DNA of 64,000 nucleotides from Chaenocephalus aceratus (taxonomy: Eukaryota > Chordata > Actinopteri > Perciformes > Channichthyidae). The notes under the pieces were generated by a model that had not been told where the DNA came from, did not search any database, and saw only the letters and a program-made list of their open reading frames with translations. Below are positions 9,771-24,761 of this stretch, piece after piece (the stretch's first letter is position 1; each line of letters starts with the position of its first letter). The stretch covers positions 23,750,218 to 23,814,217 of the forward strand of contig CM043800.1 of assembly GCA_023974075.1 (NCBI GenBank), read 5' to 3'. Position numbers and translations under genes: made by a program.

Positions 9771-12294
9771 TTAATCAGCACAGTCAGAGTCCATAATTAC
9801 ACTCAGTCTCAAGCCCACAGGAATATGGTCCGTAAGGCCAGCCAGCTGGGTTATAAAGGTCAGCGCCTCAATTTCCTAGTTGGAGACAAAGAGAGTGTGT
9901 TTTTGTTAATGCTTTTATTAACTTGCAGTTTAAGATTTTATATAAAGTACTGACTGAACATTGTTTTGCCATAAGTAATTTTTTAATGAATTTTATGTAG
10001 CATCTAACATATTTGTTCCTTCAAGAACAGAATAAATAGGAGGAAGAAATAGAAGGAGTAGGAGAGATTGTGGAAAACACACAGGGTCACGTACTGTTCG
10101 GCAGTGCTTTGAAACGGAGCTCTCGCGGTATAGGATGTAGTCGATCCGACGTCCGATCCACGGCTGGTCGGACTCAGGGTAAACCAACGGGAGGTCCTTT
10201 GCAGGAACGGGACGGGAGATGTACTGCTTTCTTAGCTCTTCCATCTCTAAGGTTCTACACACATAAACAGAGAAGACAAAATGAAGCTTCAGCAAATAAA
10301 AAGTGAGAAAGGAGTTATGTTCATGTCCCATTAGAAGTGCTGTGCAGTGCAGAAGCTGGAGAAAGTGGAACTGACTTTACCTTTGTAGTTTTTCTGGGGT
10401 GTTAATGTCATCTTCATACAATGTGGGCTGCTCCAGCAGAGTGCCTTTAGATGCAAACAAATTAAATACCAATTCAATTATTTGTCTTGTCTTGTAGTAG
10501 TGTACTGTAGTCTAATGTTTTGAAATGGTACGCACCAATGACCCAGGGCTTCTCTTTTCCAGGCCCTGCCCTGCATGGATCTCTGTATTGCTCAAACAGA
10601 CAGTGATTCTGTTCCAGGTGGTCATCTATAAAAAAAAAAAAACATTAAACATATATAGCATATATAGTACACAACAAAATAATACAAAAATATTCAAAGT
10701 CGCACCAGGTGAGCAGTTGTCAAAATTCAGATCTCCACAGAGCACATCAAAAGCAACATCCTCGTCAGGGAATGTGTTGGCAGCTTGGAAATCGGCAATC
10801 CACTTGGTAACCATGTTCAACTGCTCACAGCGAATTTCTCCTTCACCTAATGAAAGAAAACACAGAGCAGTTATCACGGTCTCTTCTTAACTTATTGTCT
10901 TTTTTTGGCAAATGCCAATTTTTGTATTATTCTGAGAAGAGCAAATCAGATAAATGTACTTGCCTTCTGGTGCATGAAGATGTGTGCAGTTAAAATAGCC
11001 AACCACTCTCTTCTGTTTTGAACTCTGCCCGATTAGCACCTACAATTTTCAAAAACAAGCATAAGCTCTATATTCACTGTGTTCATATTGACAAAAAAAT
11101 GAATAATGACTTTAAATTCCATAAAACAAGAAGGACAACTATAATAATTAATAGTGGCTTTAATAATATTATTAAGAGAGATACCTTAGCAGAAAGGAGG
11201 CCCTTGGCAGCCAGTGCATCCTCCCCCCTGCTGTTAGGGAAGCAGTGGTACTGGGCCTCCAGCACAGGGAACCGGCTGGCTAGGAACAGGCCGCTGTTGA
11301 GGAACTTGAAAGAGGAACATCTGCATGGTGGCTGGCAAGCATACACACCAACGTCATACAGTATGTGTCCAAACACGGGTCTGAGTGCTTGAGTGAGTTT
11401 CTGTGCCGCCCTCTTATCAAACACCTCTTCCAGGCACAGTATGTCCACATTGGCTGGGAACAATGTCGACACCTCCCATGGTACATCGCCCTTCTGGCCG
11501 AGACCCTGGGAGAGCAAAGCTCGGGGAGCACTGCGGTGACCCCGCTGGTTGGAGTTTTGATTGGAATTGGAAAGGTGAGACGGTGAGTTGTCCAAGGGCT
11601 CTTTTGTATCCTCAGAGGGCACACAGACCACTTGACTATTGGACTGTGGGATTGAAACCTGTACTTCATCTGAATTGGAATGATTTACTGGGGACTGCGC
11701 TTGTCTTTCAGTAGCCCCGTATGAAGAGGAGTTAGATGCGGGGAGTATGCTGTTTGAGGGGCTGAGAGTACCACAGCTGCTGGGAGAGTCAACGAAGATA
11801 CGGATATCGTTCCGACACACACCGTGCACAATGTGCTGACCAATAGCAGCTGCCCTCCGCTGAGTGTGCCCCAGGTTGTTAAAACGAGCAAGGCCGTCAG
11901 GCAACAGACAGAGGTTGGCTGTGGCAAATCCAAATGATGCCTTTCCTACCAGCTCGAATCCCCTGTGTGTCTCCCTCTCTAGTGAGGATGGGGGCTCTCT
12001 ATGGTAGCGAAAGGGCCTGCGACAGGCCTGAACAGGTGCCCAGAGAATAAATCCCAATAAGGCGATTGGAGCTGCGAGGAAAAAAAGAATGAAAAAGATA
12101 ATGAAGCCGAAGAAGACCTTGAGGGGGTTGAGGTAGCATTCCTGTTCCAGTCGCTGAGTTTGTTCCAGGGTGGTGGACTTGCACACAGCAATGAGACGAT
12201 CGAGAAACCAGAAGCAAGGCAGGATGAGTGCCCATCCCACAGCATGGATGCCTGCAACAAACCCATTAGGAAATGGAGAAGCCTTCAGGGCCAT
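9771..12294 (-). CDS. smpd5: Neutral sphingomyelinase, SMPD5 (SMPD3-like)
   Basis: Membrane-bound Mg2+-dependent neutral sphingomyelinase, hydrolysing sphingomyelin to ceramide and phosphocholine. Seven coding exons: 12294-11185, 11039-10964, 10846-10706, 10625-10536, 10444-10381, 10254-10095 and 9875-9771, together 582 codons, fully in frame. The N-terminus (MALKASPFPNGF...) has two hydrophobic segments, about residues 11-31 and 63-88, as in SMPD3. A Ser/Asn-rich linker precedes the DNase-I-like catalytic domain. Visible active-site motifs are CLEEVFDKR (metal-binding Glu, about residue 290), CGDLNFDN (Asp-x-Asn), GRRIDYIL and the terminal LTDH with the catalytic His. I choose SMPD5 over SMPD3 because spatc1 and grina follow directly, as at human 8q24.3. 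Teleost SMPD5 has been described as mitochondrial; the sequence alone does not show location. Intron 2 appears to start with GC (AAG|GCAAGT), and introns 3 and 4 start with GTGCG. Confidence 0.9.
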
Positions 12295-12406
12295 GCCTCT
12301 GCGCCTTTTCTAAGCAACAATCAGGAAAAGCAACATGGGGTCTTCACTATTCTAAACACGTTCCCGTTCTAGTCTCATTCTGGTGCAAAGACTCCCTCAT
12401 TGGCTC
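12295..12406 (-). other. smpd5: smpd5 5' UTR part of the first coding exon
   Basis: A pyrimidine-rich acceptor (TTTTTCTTGTCTTAG on the minus strand) precedes an exon start at 12406. The segment carries a short upstream ORF that starts at an ATG near 12400 and stops before the main ATG at 12294. This could dampen translation; that is inference. Confidence 0.45.
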
Positions 12407-13724
12407 CTAAGACAAGAAAAAGAAATAAAAATGTCATGTTATGGCTCTTACAACTCTTGCATCTCCACTATGCGTTATCAGGACTAACTGGCTTTCATTT
12501 CAACATTGACTTCATGTCCAAACATGCTGTTGGGGAAACATGTGACAACAATTGACAGCTGGACTGACATCAGAACAATACAGTCAGGTGCAGGGGGGGT
12601 GACCAGACCAGCTTAGTGGAAGCTTATGCAGTGAATCATAATCACTTTTAAGGAGGCAAAGAGAAAAACATGGTGAAAACAGCCTATAATACCACGGTCA
12701 TAATCTGCAATGTTGCCACTGCAACATGAACCTGTCTGAACAAGCACCCCACCCTTGTCTACAAGTACAGAATCATTATGTGTGTGTCAACAAAATATTT
12801 TTCTTATCTTGTACTTTCATTTAAAAAAGTATTTAATTAATGTTTAATCTGATGTATTTTAGAAATGACAATATGATATTTTCACATCTGATACAATTTA
12901 CGGTGGAAAAAACGACCATTATGTACAAAATGTACGCCCTGTTTTAGTGTGGCAATGCCCTTTAACTTATATTGCAAAACTCTGACTTAGACCTAACACT
13001 GGACAAAAAACGACACAATACAACAAGGAAATTACAACTCTCACATCGCCTCACACAAAGATCCTTGTCAAGCCCCTTGTCACTTTGTTATGTTGTTGTA
13101 TTGTGTAGGAAACAGCAAGGGATGTGAGCTTTCAGTCTCACATGTAAGTAAGGGAGTTGGGTCTCTCGGGAATCATACTCGGATTAATTGTGTGCAAGAA
13201 TGCTAAACTAATAGTTTCACTTAATAAACGATTCAGAAACACGTTCAAATCTACAACGTAAATGCGTATGCACGCATTACGTTGGTTGGTCATGATAGCA
13301 CACGGCTATTGTAACCGCAGACTTACTACATGCTTTAAATAGTCTACGTGCATTTAAGTCATCACAAATGAAAGCTGTCACCTGCCCTGTTGCACAGCTA
13401 GCTTAAGCACTCGGCTAACGTGGCAGCCCAGATGGTTTTACCTTACCTTGGCACGAAAACTGTGACAGTCCGTCTGATGAACCCAAACAGCAAACCACCT
13501 ACTAATTAATTAATTGTACTACATGTATTTATTATGTTTTCACATGTTCAAATGAATATAATTAGTAAAAGACAGCCGGTTACTGTAGTGGTTCTTTTTT
13601 ACATAAACCCCTCTGCTCTCACCGGATCATCACACTGGCTTTATTAGGCCACGCCCCGATGACGTGGACATGGTGTCGGGTCTGGCACGTGATCTTTACT
13701 TGAGGAGACTTCATGGGAATCTTT
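12407..13724. other. smpd5 upstream intron and promoter region
   Basis: No coding exon. A minus-strand donor (GCCAAG|GTAAGG) at 13446 suggests a non-coding first exon of smpd5 from 13447 to about 13600. Just upstream, at 13650-13695, lie CCACGCCCC (GC box), TGACGT (CRE half-site) and CACGTG (E-box), consistent with a promoter. The exact start was not determined. Confidence 0.4.
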
Positions 13725-14039
13725 CTTTACTGTACTTAATTACAATTTGAAGATACTTGTACTTTACTTGAGTATTGCCATTTTATGCAACTTTGTACTC
13801 CATTACAGTTCAGAAGTAAATAATGTACTTTTACTCAATTTATTTAGTACCTTTAGTTACTTTACACATTTGGATTAATAACATGAAATATAATTAACAC
13901 TTAAATAGGACTTGAGTTACAACTGGAGTAAATTCACAAGCTACCCTGTGGTATACAAAGTCATTAAAGCTAGCTACACCTTTACCAGCTGTGATAACAA
14001 CATCAATACATCAGTAATTATAATCAAAATGTATGATAT

Positions 14040-14547
14040 TGTTAAGATCTGTCTGTGTTGGTGTTTTGTCTTGTCTAGATCTGTCTGCGTTGGGTTTTGT
14101 CTTGTTTAGATCTGTCTGTGGTTCCCTGTCGTTAGTTTCCCTGGTGTGTCTGATTACCCGATTGTGTTCACCTGTGGCCCCTGTGTTTTCTCCTCCCTCC
14201 TCACCTGTGTCTTGTTGGTGTGATTAGTCTTGTGTGTATTTAAGTTCTGTTTTTTCTGTCTGTCTTTGTCGGTTCGTCTTGTGTATTGACGTGGTCTGTG
14301 GTGAGTGTTCTGTGGTGAGTGGTCTGTGGTGAGTGTTCTGTGGTGAGTGTTCTGTGGTGAGTGTTCTGTGGTGAGTGTTCTGTGGTGAGTGGTGAGTGTT
14401 CTGTGGTGAGTGGTGAGTGGTCTGTGGTGAGTGTTCTGTTCTGAGTGTTCTGTTCTGTGTTTGTTAATAGTTAGCCTTGTAATAAAGGAGCTATTTTTTG
14501 TCACATTAATCTGCATTTGGGTCCTGCTTCCTGCACACACCGTAACA
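14040..14547 (+). mobile_element. Solo LTR, Ty3/Gypsy-like, with 5-bp target duplication
   Basis: Begins TGTTAAGATC and ends CACCGTAACA (canonical TG...CA), flanked on both sides by GATAT (14035-14039 and 14548-14552). It contains a TATTTAAG TATA-like box near 14237 and AATAAA near 14480, then GCATTTGGGTCCTGCTTCC, a 3' LTR signature I associate with fish Gypsy-type elements. No gag, pol or env sequence is attached, so it is a solo LTR left by recombination. The orientation and class are inferred from the promoter, the polyadenylation signal and the terminal sequence. Confidence 0.8.
14293..14450 (+). repeat. Minisatellite inside the solo LTR
   Basis: Repeated units of about 14 bases (CTGTGGTGAGTGTT), with shorter variants such as GGTGAGTGGT, about ten in all. 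It sits between the TATA-like box and the polyadenylation signal of the LTR. The copy number probably varies. Confidence 0.85.
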
Positions 14548-14737
14548 GATATATATTATTCTGAAATTGATCAATTTGCATAATAAGTACTTTTGGTACT
14601 TTAAGTATATTTTGATGCTCATACTTTAGTACTTTTACTTTAATCTTTTGAATGCAGGACTTTGACTTGTAACAGAGTATTTTTACACTCTGGTTTTCCT
14701 ACTCAAGTACAAGATCGGAGTACTTCTCCCACCCCTC

Positions 14738-15444
14738 TAAAAAACTATGAATATTTCTTTCATTCATAACTTTCAAACTAAAAATGCCATGACTTCTGGA
14801 CAGTCACCAGAGCTGCACACAACATTTGAGCATACTACTTGATTTGGTCTGCATAGGCCTATAAACAAAATAAGAGCATTTCAGTTCTAAAAAAAGGAAC
14901 ATATATAACTATTTTCAAGGGTATTTTATAATTATTAATTTAAGTACAAAACATGTTTACAATAAGTAAGCAATTGAAGGGCTTTACTCTGAGATTTAAA
15001 AATGTGCAGTATATCAGAATGTATAGCAATATGTAACTGCAGAATTAATGATTATTTCACTTTCTAAAACAATTGGATGCTGTAGTCGAAGAAAAGGAAT
15101 GAATGTCATTATGGTTTGTCCCCTAAAAAGATATGTGTCCAACCCTCGACTCATCAGTTGTCAACTAAACATATTTCCAAATGCAGAATAGCTTGGTTTC
15201 AGGCCTCTCCATTGCAGCTCACATTACCCATAAACATAATGACAATCACATTTGATTATCAGGTTAGCACCGTGACATTCAATACACCCTTTAGCAGGCA
15301 TCAATGTTTAATAGATTTTTTCTTCACGATCTAGAATGTCAGTGTTTTGTGTGTGCACAACATCATAGCCATACAACATAGTGTCTTATTTATAAGAGTT
15401 TAATTTTTGGATGGTAAGCTGTACCCTTCTTTGGAAAGTGAAGT
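14738..15444. other. Intergenic region between smpd5 upstream DNA and spatc1
   Basis: No exon or named repeat recognised. A+T-rich sequence that includes the spatc1 3' UTR just below 15445. Confidence 0.4.
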
Positions 15445-17368
15445 CTACCAGAGAAGGAGTGCCTTTCTATCCCCGTCAGCCATAGTGCAGAGGCAGGTGA
15501 GCAGAACCAGCAGGTCCCTCTTAAGCTCTCTTGGTGCTTTGGTCATTATCAGTTTCATCAGAAAATTGGGATTATTGTAGTCAATTGCCTGGTCGCTGCT
15601 TTCACCCGGCCTCTCCTTCAGGATCCCATAGTGGTTGACAATAAATTCAGTGAAAGAAGGGTGAAGTTCTGTTTTATACCCGACCTTGTTCAAGTTCTTC
15701 ATGAGGTCAGCGTGCCTCTGAATGAGATGCAGCTGATAGCCCTCATCTACCTTTCCTGTCAGTGGGTGTCTTGATACCTGCAAGACAAGAAGAAGAGCCT
15801 TGACTTCCTTCTGATTCATATAAGTGGAATGTTACGGTTGTTCAGATTTGATGGCTTATCTGTGCACTGCAAAGTCACTCAACCAGTTGTTTTGATAGAT
15901 ACACAAATAGAAGTCTTCCATTCTGACCTCTTTTATTTTCCCTGGGATATTAAGCAGTGTGAAACCATAAAGCCTCTTGTGGCCCTGAAAGATGTGGGAC
16001 AGAATTCTCCTATCCAGTTGGTAGGCAACCTCTCCCATCACCCTGTCTGGACCTGCGATCAAATAATTGACATGAATAATTGTTTTTATTTTTTAAAAGC
16101 CTGCAACTGAGCAGTTGCTTTCAAATGTCTGTATAGTCATCCCTCACCTTTGACTTCAATATTAGATTCAGCCTGGGAGCTTTGAAACTCTGCTCTGTCA
16201 CTTACAGCTGCATGCACCGAGCTTTGGATGAAAGACGAGAAGTCGACAGGGGACGATGTTCGCTTGAATTTGGTTTGTTGGATGTCTTTTTTGAATTGTC
16301 TCTCGTCCACGGTGTTTTGACACAGACTGGTTGCTTGTCTTACTGATGTTGAGCAAACTGATAGAAACAAAGTGGTTTGTTGTTGTTGTCATTTATCATT
16401 TATTACAAGATTTGATGCTGTAAAGAAATAAAACATGAAATGCTTCTACCTAAATTAACTTTAATTGTCCCTTACACTTTCTTGTACTGTAGATATAGTT
16501 TTTGATTCTGATTTAGTTAAAATATTTTTTTTTTGACATTTGAATTGAAGATGTTGATTTCTATTTGCTGCTTTATACATTATATTCTCTTAAAGATTAT
16601 AATATTATTAACGACATCTAAAGAAACATAACTCTCAGTTTGAGTACAACATTCTAAATGTAACCAAATAACAGATTTATTTACATATTAATTCCTGGAT
16701 TTGGAATGTATCCTAATACCAATGAAAATGTATTGATATATCGTTTTCAAATATACAGCTAAGGGATGGATACATTGCTTAATTGAATTAAAATGTCAGC
16801 TGTTTGGTTTGAAATATCTCATTACAAAGTAACATTATTAAATACCTAAGAACAAGTCAATTTATGCTGTTAAGACAATATCTTTGGAATTTCATAGCTA
16901 AGAAAACAATCAGGACAGTTATGTTACTTGCTGTTAAAACATTCTGAAAGAAAAAATGGTGTTCTATTATAAAGAATATTTATTTTACACACTAAAAATA
17001 TTGCATGAGTTTCAAAAAACGTTTTGCCTTTACTGTGGCACAGCCATAACTATAACTGCTTTGAAAACAAAGGCAATCTGAAGTGACCATAGCTGCTTAA
17101 GGTTAACAATTGTTATCAATTATATTCTTTATAATTGTGCCATTACCTCAAAGCTTAAACGGCTACCTGACTGCCAACTAGTGGCAGAGACAAAAACACT
17201 TCAAATACCTGTTATATCTTCCAGAGTGTCAGTGTTGGAGCTCTGCATCTTGGATCTCAATTCTACATTTTCCTTGACTAAACCGAACATAGACTTCAAC
17301 AGATGGTTTTCCTGCCCGAGCTGTTCATTTTTTGACAGCAAGACAGCAACAGTTTGCTCCAGGTCCAT
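15445..17368 (-). CDS. spatc1: Speriolin (SPATC1), short form
   Basis: Speriolin is a sperm centriole/centrosome-associated protein that binds CDC20 in mammals. Four coding exons: 17368-17209, 16357-16148, 16052-15928 and 15777-15445, in frame, 276 codons with the stop. Exon 1 encodes MDLEQTVAVLLSKNEQLGQE and a heptad-like LLKSMFGLVKENVELRSKM, matching the N-terminal leucine-zipper-like segment of speriolin. The last two exons encode the conserved C-terminal domain: VMGEVAYQLDRRILSHIF, RLYGFTLLNIPGKIKEV, LMKNLNKVGYKTELHPSFTE, NHYGILKERP and a terminal LLLW, close to the speriolin C-terminus. The human protein is about 590 residues, so the long proline- and serine-rich middle is absent here. 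SPATC1L is an alternative, but the position next to grina supports SPATC1. The Met in exon 1 is the only one in frame with the zipper. Confidence 0.87.
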
Positions 17369-17800
17369 TGTGGCTCCCAGGTTCACAAATGAGCCACAGA
17401 ACAACCCAAGACCTCCTGGATTTCAAATCACAACAGAACTGAGTTCTCTGAGATTCTGCAGATTCTTTCATACCATAACACAACAACGGAGATCAGGTTT
17501 ATAAAATAACTTTATACATAGCATTGCAGGTCATTCTGTATCTTAGTTTCACAAAAAACCAGGGTCTGATGACTTACATTATCTAGATATTTAATCTTCA
17601 GCAGCTTTTACTCAGTTGCCATGGTGATGCATATATTGACATGCAAGTTAAGCAACTGGTATGTTTTCATACACTCGCTTTTTTTTTAAACTGCTGGCTT
17701 ATCGGTTACACAGGTACATTTAACCCTGGAAAAGTTTATTCAACAAATAATCACAACTCAAAATCCACTTCACTATCTTTTTCCAAAGTTTTAACCACAT
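17369..17800. other. Short intergenic region between grina and spatc1
   Basis: Contains the spatc1 5' region and, on the minus strand, a possible grina polyadenylation signal AATAAA near 17812. No other feature was seen. Confidence 0.35.
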
Positions 17801-18087
17801 AACAAGATCTTTATTAAACTACTTCTGCTGATGAAGGCTGTGTGACGTCTAGAGCCAAATATTTATACCGGTGATTTTATGTGTTAATGAACCCGCAAAC
17901 TACAGCAAAGACAATCTATGTATTAAAAAATAAAAAAAACATTTACATTGGGTGAAGCAAAACATTTTCAAACTATGTGATCAAAGTACACTGCAAGACA
18001 AAATTAAAATCAGGATATAGGTAAAGCACTGCTAGACACAAACTCAAAGCGATTTTCAGCAGAATTTTAAACTGTTGTTGGTCCAGC

Positions 18088-20883
<2,796 letters not shown>

Positions 20884-21006
20884 CTCTGGCTTGGATCGGG
20901 AGCACAGACCCGCTGGAGAAGCCAAATGAGAGGTTATCAGGGTGAAAGTAAATAACACCGTTTTAAATAATGACAGACCTTGACAGGCGCCCTGGGACGA
21001 ACCCAC

Positions 21007-23575
21007 GGTGATTCACTTCCGGTATATCATAATTAATAACAAGGATGCTACCGTGTCTGATGCTAACCGTCGATCGACCACTTCATAAAAAAAGAATAAT
21101 GTAAACATAGTGTGATTTTTAACAACTAGTGTGAGGGTTAAACAAGGGTTGGGGCTCTGCTTTTATAACGTAATCAATTCCTTTTCGTTTTCAACAGACA
21201 CTCGATTTCGTAAATGTCACGTTGCTAGGCCCTAAAATTCGTTTAGATGCAAGAAACGGCCATAGGCCTACATGCAATATGCTATTCGAGTTAAATATAA
21301 CGTACATATAAATAATATTCTGATTGGGAAAAAAACGACTCCACATCCTCTGTAAAACCGAACAACACAAGATGGCCATGTTTTGCACCAAACAATAACG
21401 TAAACTCATATGGTTGACTAACTGAAAGGCAACACAAATCAAAAAAAAATTGGACAGATTAAGTATTTCAAAACTACTCACAATGCCTGCGATCAAAGTG
21501 TCAATCCCAGTTGGGCTCCCCCAAAATTATTTGAGTGTTTTTCCGCAGGTTCTGCACCACTTTTTCGGTCACTGCCAGTAAACTGCTGTTACCTCTCCGC
21601 CCCCAGGATGCGGAATGTTGCGTTCAGGACAAATTAAATTGTTGGTAGAAATGACTTTGTGTGACACCAGCCAGAACATCTTTCATTTATTCTGAAGAAA
21701 ACTCACGCTTGTTTGACAGAGGTAGACGTTTGAAAAAGATTGTGCATTAAAGATATACCATGGTTTCAACTGTATTTAGTTAAATAAAGTAAACGGCTTT
21801 TTTTTTGCTGACAGCACTGTTTGCGTGGTTTTCAGGCAATTACGTATTATTTCGGCACTTACATCAGAGCTTGCAGTCGTATTTGGGGCTTTGCTATTGA
21901 AGCTTTTAGAAATCGGACGCTCAAATTACAAAAACTCCGATACTACCTGAATGCGGCATGAAACCATGTTCTCATTATACATCCATGTACTCATTGAACT
22001 CATTGACTCATTGAACGACTATCAAAATGGAAATGAGTCGATAACAGATTTAGTAAAGACGAAAGGGAATGGAAAATACCTTTGAAATACCTTTATCTGT
22101 AAACATTAGCAAAGAGTGCAGGCACTAGTAGGCTTGTAGGCCTACTGAATTAGTTTAATACAAATGTTGAGGTTATTTTACTTAGTATTTCCAATTTATT
22201 TAACGTTATGGATGGATTACTGTGGCACTTTCGAGAGGATTATTTAGCATGTACTTTATTACAGTTTAGTTTTTTTTGTTGCAAATGAACATTATTTATA
22301 CAAAAAATAGAACTGTTGTTGGCTGCAACATAATGTAAACAATTTGACAATTAGACATAGGTCTCAGAAGTTTTGTTTCTTTCGGGATTTTTTCTACATT
22401 GTAGATTTATACTGAAGACATCAAAACTATAAAAGAACACATGGAATTATCTAGTAAACAAAAAAGTGTTAACAAATCCAGAATATGATTTATATTTTGC
22501 TGGCTACTGCAGAATGCTGTGGTAGCCATGCTGGTTAAGTGTGCCTTGAATTCTGAATAAATCACCATCAGTGTCACCAGAAAATGGGATGCTGATGGGA
22601 ACTTGGGTCCCCCTCGCAGGTCTAATCATAGTTTTGATGTCTTCAGTATGTACAAAATAGAACACAATTCAAATAAACAAAAACCATTGAATGAGAAGGG
22701 CCGTGTTAACCAGCAGGGGTCAGGAGGCAACTGTCTTGGTTGAATAACCAGAGAGGGCAACCAGGGAGACTTACAAAACAGTATTTATTATATCTGTCGA
22801 GTGTTGGCCCCTTCAGCTGCCTGCCTCCGTCAAACTCCAGGTCACATCACACGTTTTTTACAGCTTTACAAACACATTAGTTGTTGTGACTGTCATGTAG
22901 GATTGTAAACAGGTGAACTCAACAGGGAATGGACTGTGCAATATGTGTCCCTTTCAGTTATTGGGGTCTGCTTAACTACAGAAAAGGTAATATTGCAGTG
23001 AAATAAAGAAATAAATACTTTTCATAATTTGTACAGAAATATTGAAAACATATCCCAGGGTATTTTGAGGTTTTGGATTTATTTAATGTGATGAGCGTGA
23101 GGAAATCTGGCAAACAGCTTCTGTCAATTAATAGCTGCATGTTGAAAGAGGGACTTCACCTACTTACTATTTTGGACACATAGCAGGCTGGATTCATGTT
23201 ACCAAAACATCTAAGTTGGTTTAATATGTAAACAGAGGCAAGTATCAAACTAAGCATCAGTAGCAGTGTAGACTAATAGCATAAAAATGTGTGATCCCTC
23301 ATTAGTTAGTGACAGAGGTCTCCAGTGATGCATATTTGCCACTTGGGTTTCCATCTTGGAATAAGTGACAGAATTAGACTCTTTCTGCTGAGAGATGTTA
23401 TTAAAAGTCAAACAGATGATATCAAAGTTAAATATTAGCTATATAGTTACAAAATAATACAGTTTTGACTTCATTTTAACTGAGACCACCGTGTGACAGG
23501 ATTTCATGAATCAAATTAAAAACTATGCCCAAAACAGACATTAAACAAAATACAGAAGACTTAAAACATTGAAGG
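21007..23575. other. Intergenic region between rbm24 and grina
   Basis: No gene recognised. The sequence just upstream of grina has an ACTTCCGG ETS-type site near 21018, typical of a housekeeping promoter. A Tc1/mariner-type MITE occupies about 22391-22668. The rest is A+T-rich and unassigned. Confidence 0.45.
22391..22668. mobile_element. Tc1/mariner-type MITE
   Basis: An exact 20-bp inverted pair, ACTGAAGACATCAAAACTAT (22411-22430) and its reverse complement (22628-22647), flanks a core with TGGCTACTGCAGAATGCTGT, GTAGCCATGCTGGTTAAG and CAGTGTCACCAG. These are motifs I recognise from a non-autonomous repeat widespread in teleosts. The outer ends are degraded, so the boundaries are approximate. 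Confidence 0.7.
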
Positions 23576-24761
23576 GAATTTTTCTTTTATTTCACATATG
23601 TTTGCATTATTTTTTAGTCATGCCTTACAAAAAAGCAAGGTGAAACTGTTGATGTCTTTGCATAAGTAAACATTCAATGTCAAACAACATCAAATGTAAA
23701 CATTTAACAGTTCTCACACCTTATTCAAATTGGTCAAGTATAAAAGTGACATTAAAGAATTAAGAATCAATTTGAGAAAACATTGAATCTACAGAAAACA
23801 GAAAATGCGTTGGACTTATTGCTACCTTTCCGCTCCTCTTTTGTTCTTTATACACAATGTATTGCTTTTAAGCCAAGTTTAAACATCCATCACATGCTCT
23901 TTAACACTATGAGGAAGCACATGTGGAATTGATCTAGGCTTTATACTTAAACACAAGATAAAGGGTTTATTATTGTAAGGCTCCATAATAAATACATAAA
24001 TAGCATAATTTAAAAAAGGCACATTATTAAACATTTTGTCAAAATGAAAAATTCACATTCAAGTGTTTCTTCCCTTTTGCAAAATGTACTGGAGGTGCAA
24101 TTTAAAAAGGAAGAAAAGTGAGTGCCTTCAGCTGTCACTTCAGTATATTGTCTTATGAACATCAAAAAAATACATTTATAGGGAACTAGTAGACAGTATC
24201 TAATCTATCTCACGCCAAACAGTTATAAAAAAAGACGACAATCTTAACCTCTATATCAATGTTTGCAGAGCTTTTTCCAAACAAAATACATGTCCAAAAC
24301 TTTGAAATACTGAAAACTGCATAATGACATACTATTTTCATATGTATGCAAGTGTTTTGGTTGGGTTAGTGTTTTGGTTTTCAAAGAAGTGGGGAAAAAA
24401 CCTGGTCATAAGACGTGAATGCACTTGGAACTTTTATACAAATTCCACTGCATTATATATATATACAATTCAGCGATGGATGACATGAGGTCCAGGTAGT
24501 TTACTTCAATCAACATTAAATACTTTCCTGCTGAATAAATATTAAATATTTATATTCAATAGTGCCAAAATTATGATCTCACTTGAATAAAAAATATGGT
24601 TAATCTTCCTTTCGCTCCACATTTTTGGTGATTTCTTTAGGCTCTTTGGTTTAAGGACTGCCAAGTTAAAAACCTGGGTGTGACAACCATCATAACAGTG
24701 CCTTCATCATGGGATGATTTGACCTCCCCTTCTTTCCTGCTTAAAGGTAGTTTTCATGGTT
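23576..24761 (-). other. rbm24: rbm24 3' UTR (inferred)
   Basis: A+T-rich sequence downstream of the rbm24 stop, with no ORF. A minus-strand AATAAA near 23587 could end it. RBM24 transcripts usually have long 3' UTRs. The end is a guess from this signal. Confidence 0.4.

Larger units (their letters stand above)
13725..14737 (-). mobile_element. hAT-type MITE copy A, interrupted by a solo LTR
   Basis: The flanks (about 13725-14039 and 14548-14737) match the MITE at 45158-45650 in order: TACTTGTACTTTACTTGAG, TTCACAAGCTACCCTG, TATATTATTCTGAAAT, then CACTCTGG and GAGTACTTCTCCCACC. The left terminus is worn away, and the right end reads CCCACCCCTC instead of CCCACCTCTG. The 508-bp LTR at 14040-14547 is nested in it. 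Confidence 0.75.

Noticed and set aside
9771..12294. Assignment to SMPD3
   Set aside because: The domain plan is shared, but the neighbours spatc1 and grina fit SMPD5; a tree would settle it.
15829..16110. Plus-strand ORF of 93 codons
   Set aside because: Antisense shadow of the spatc1 exon 16052-15928.
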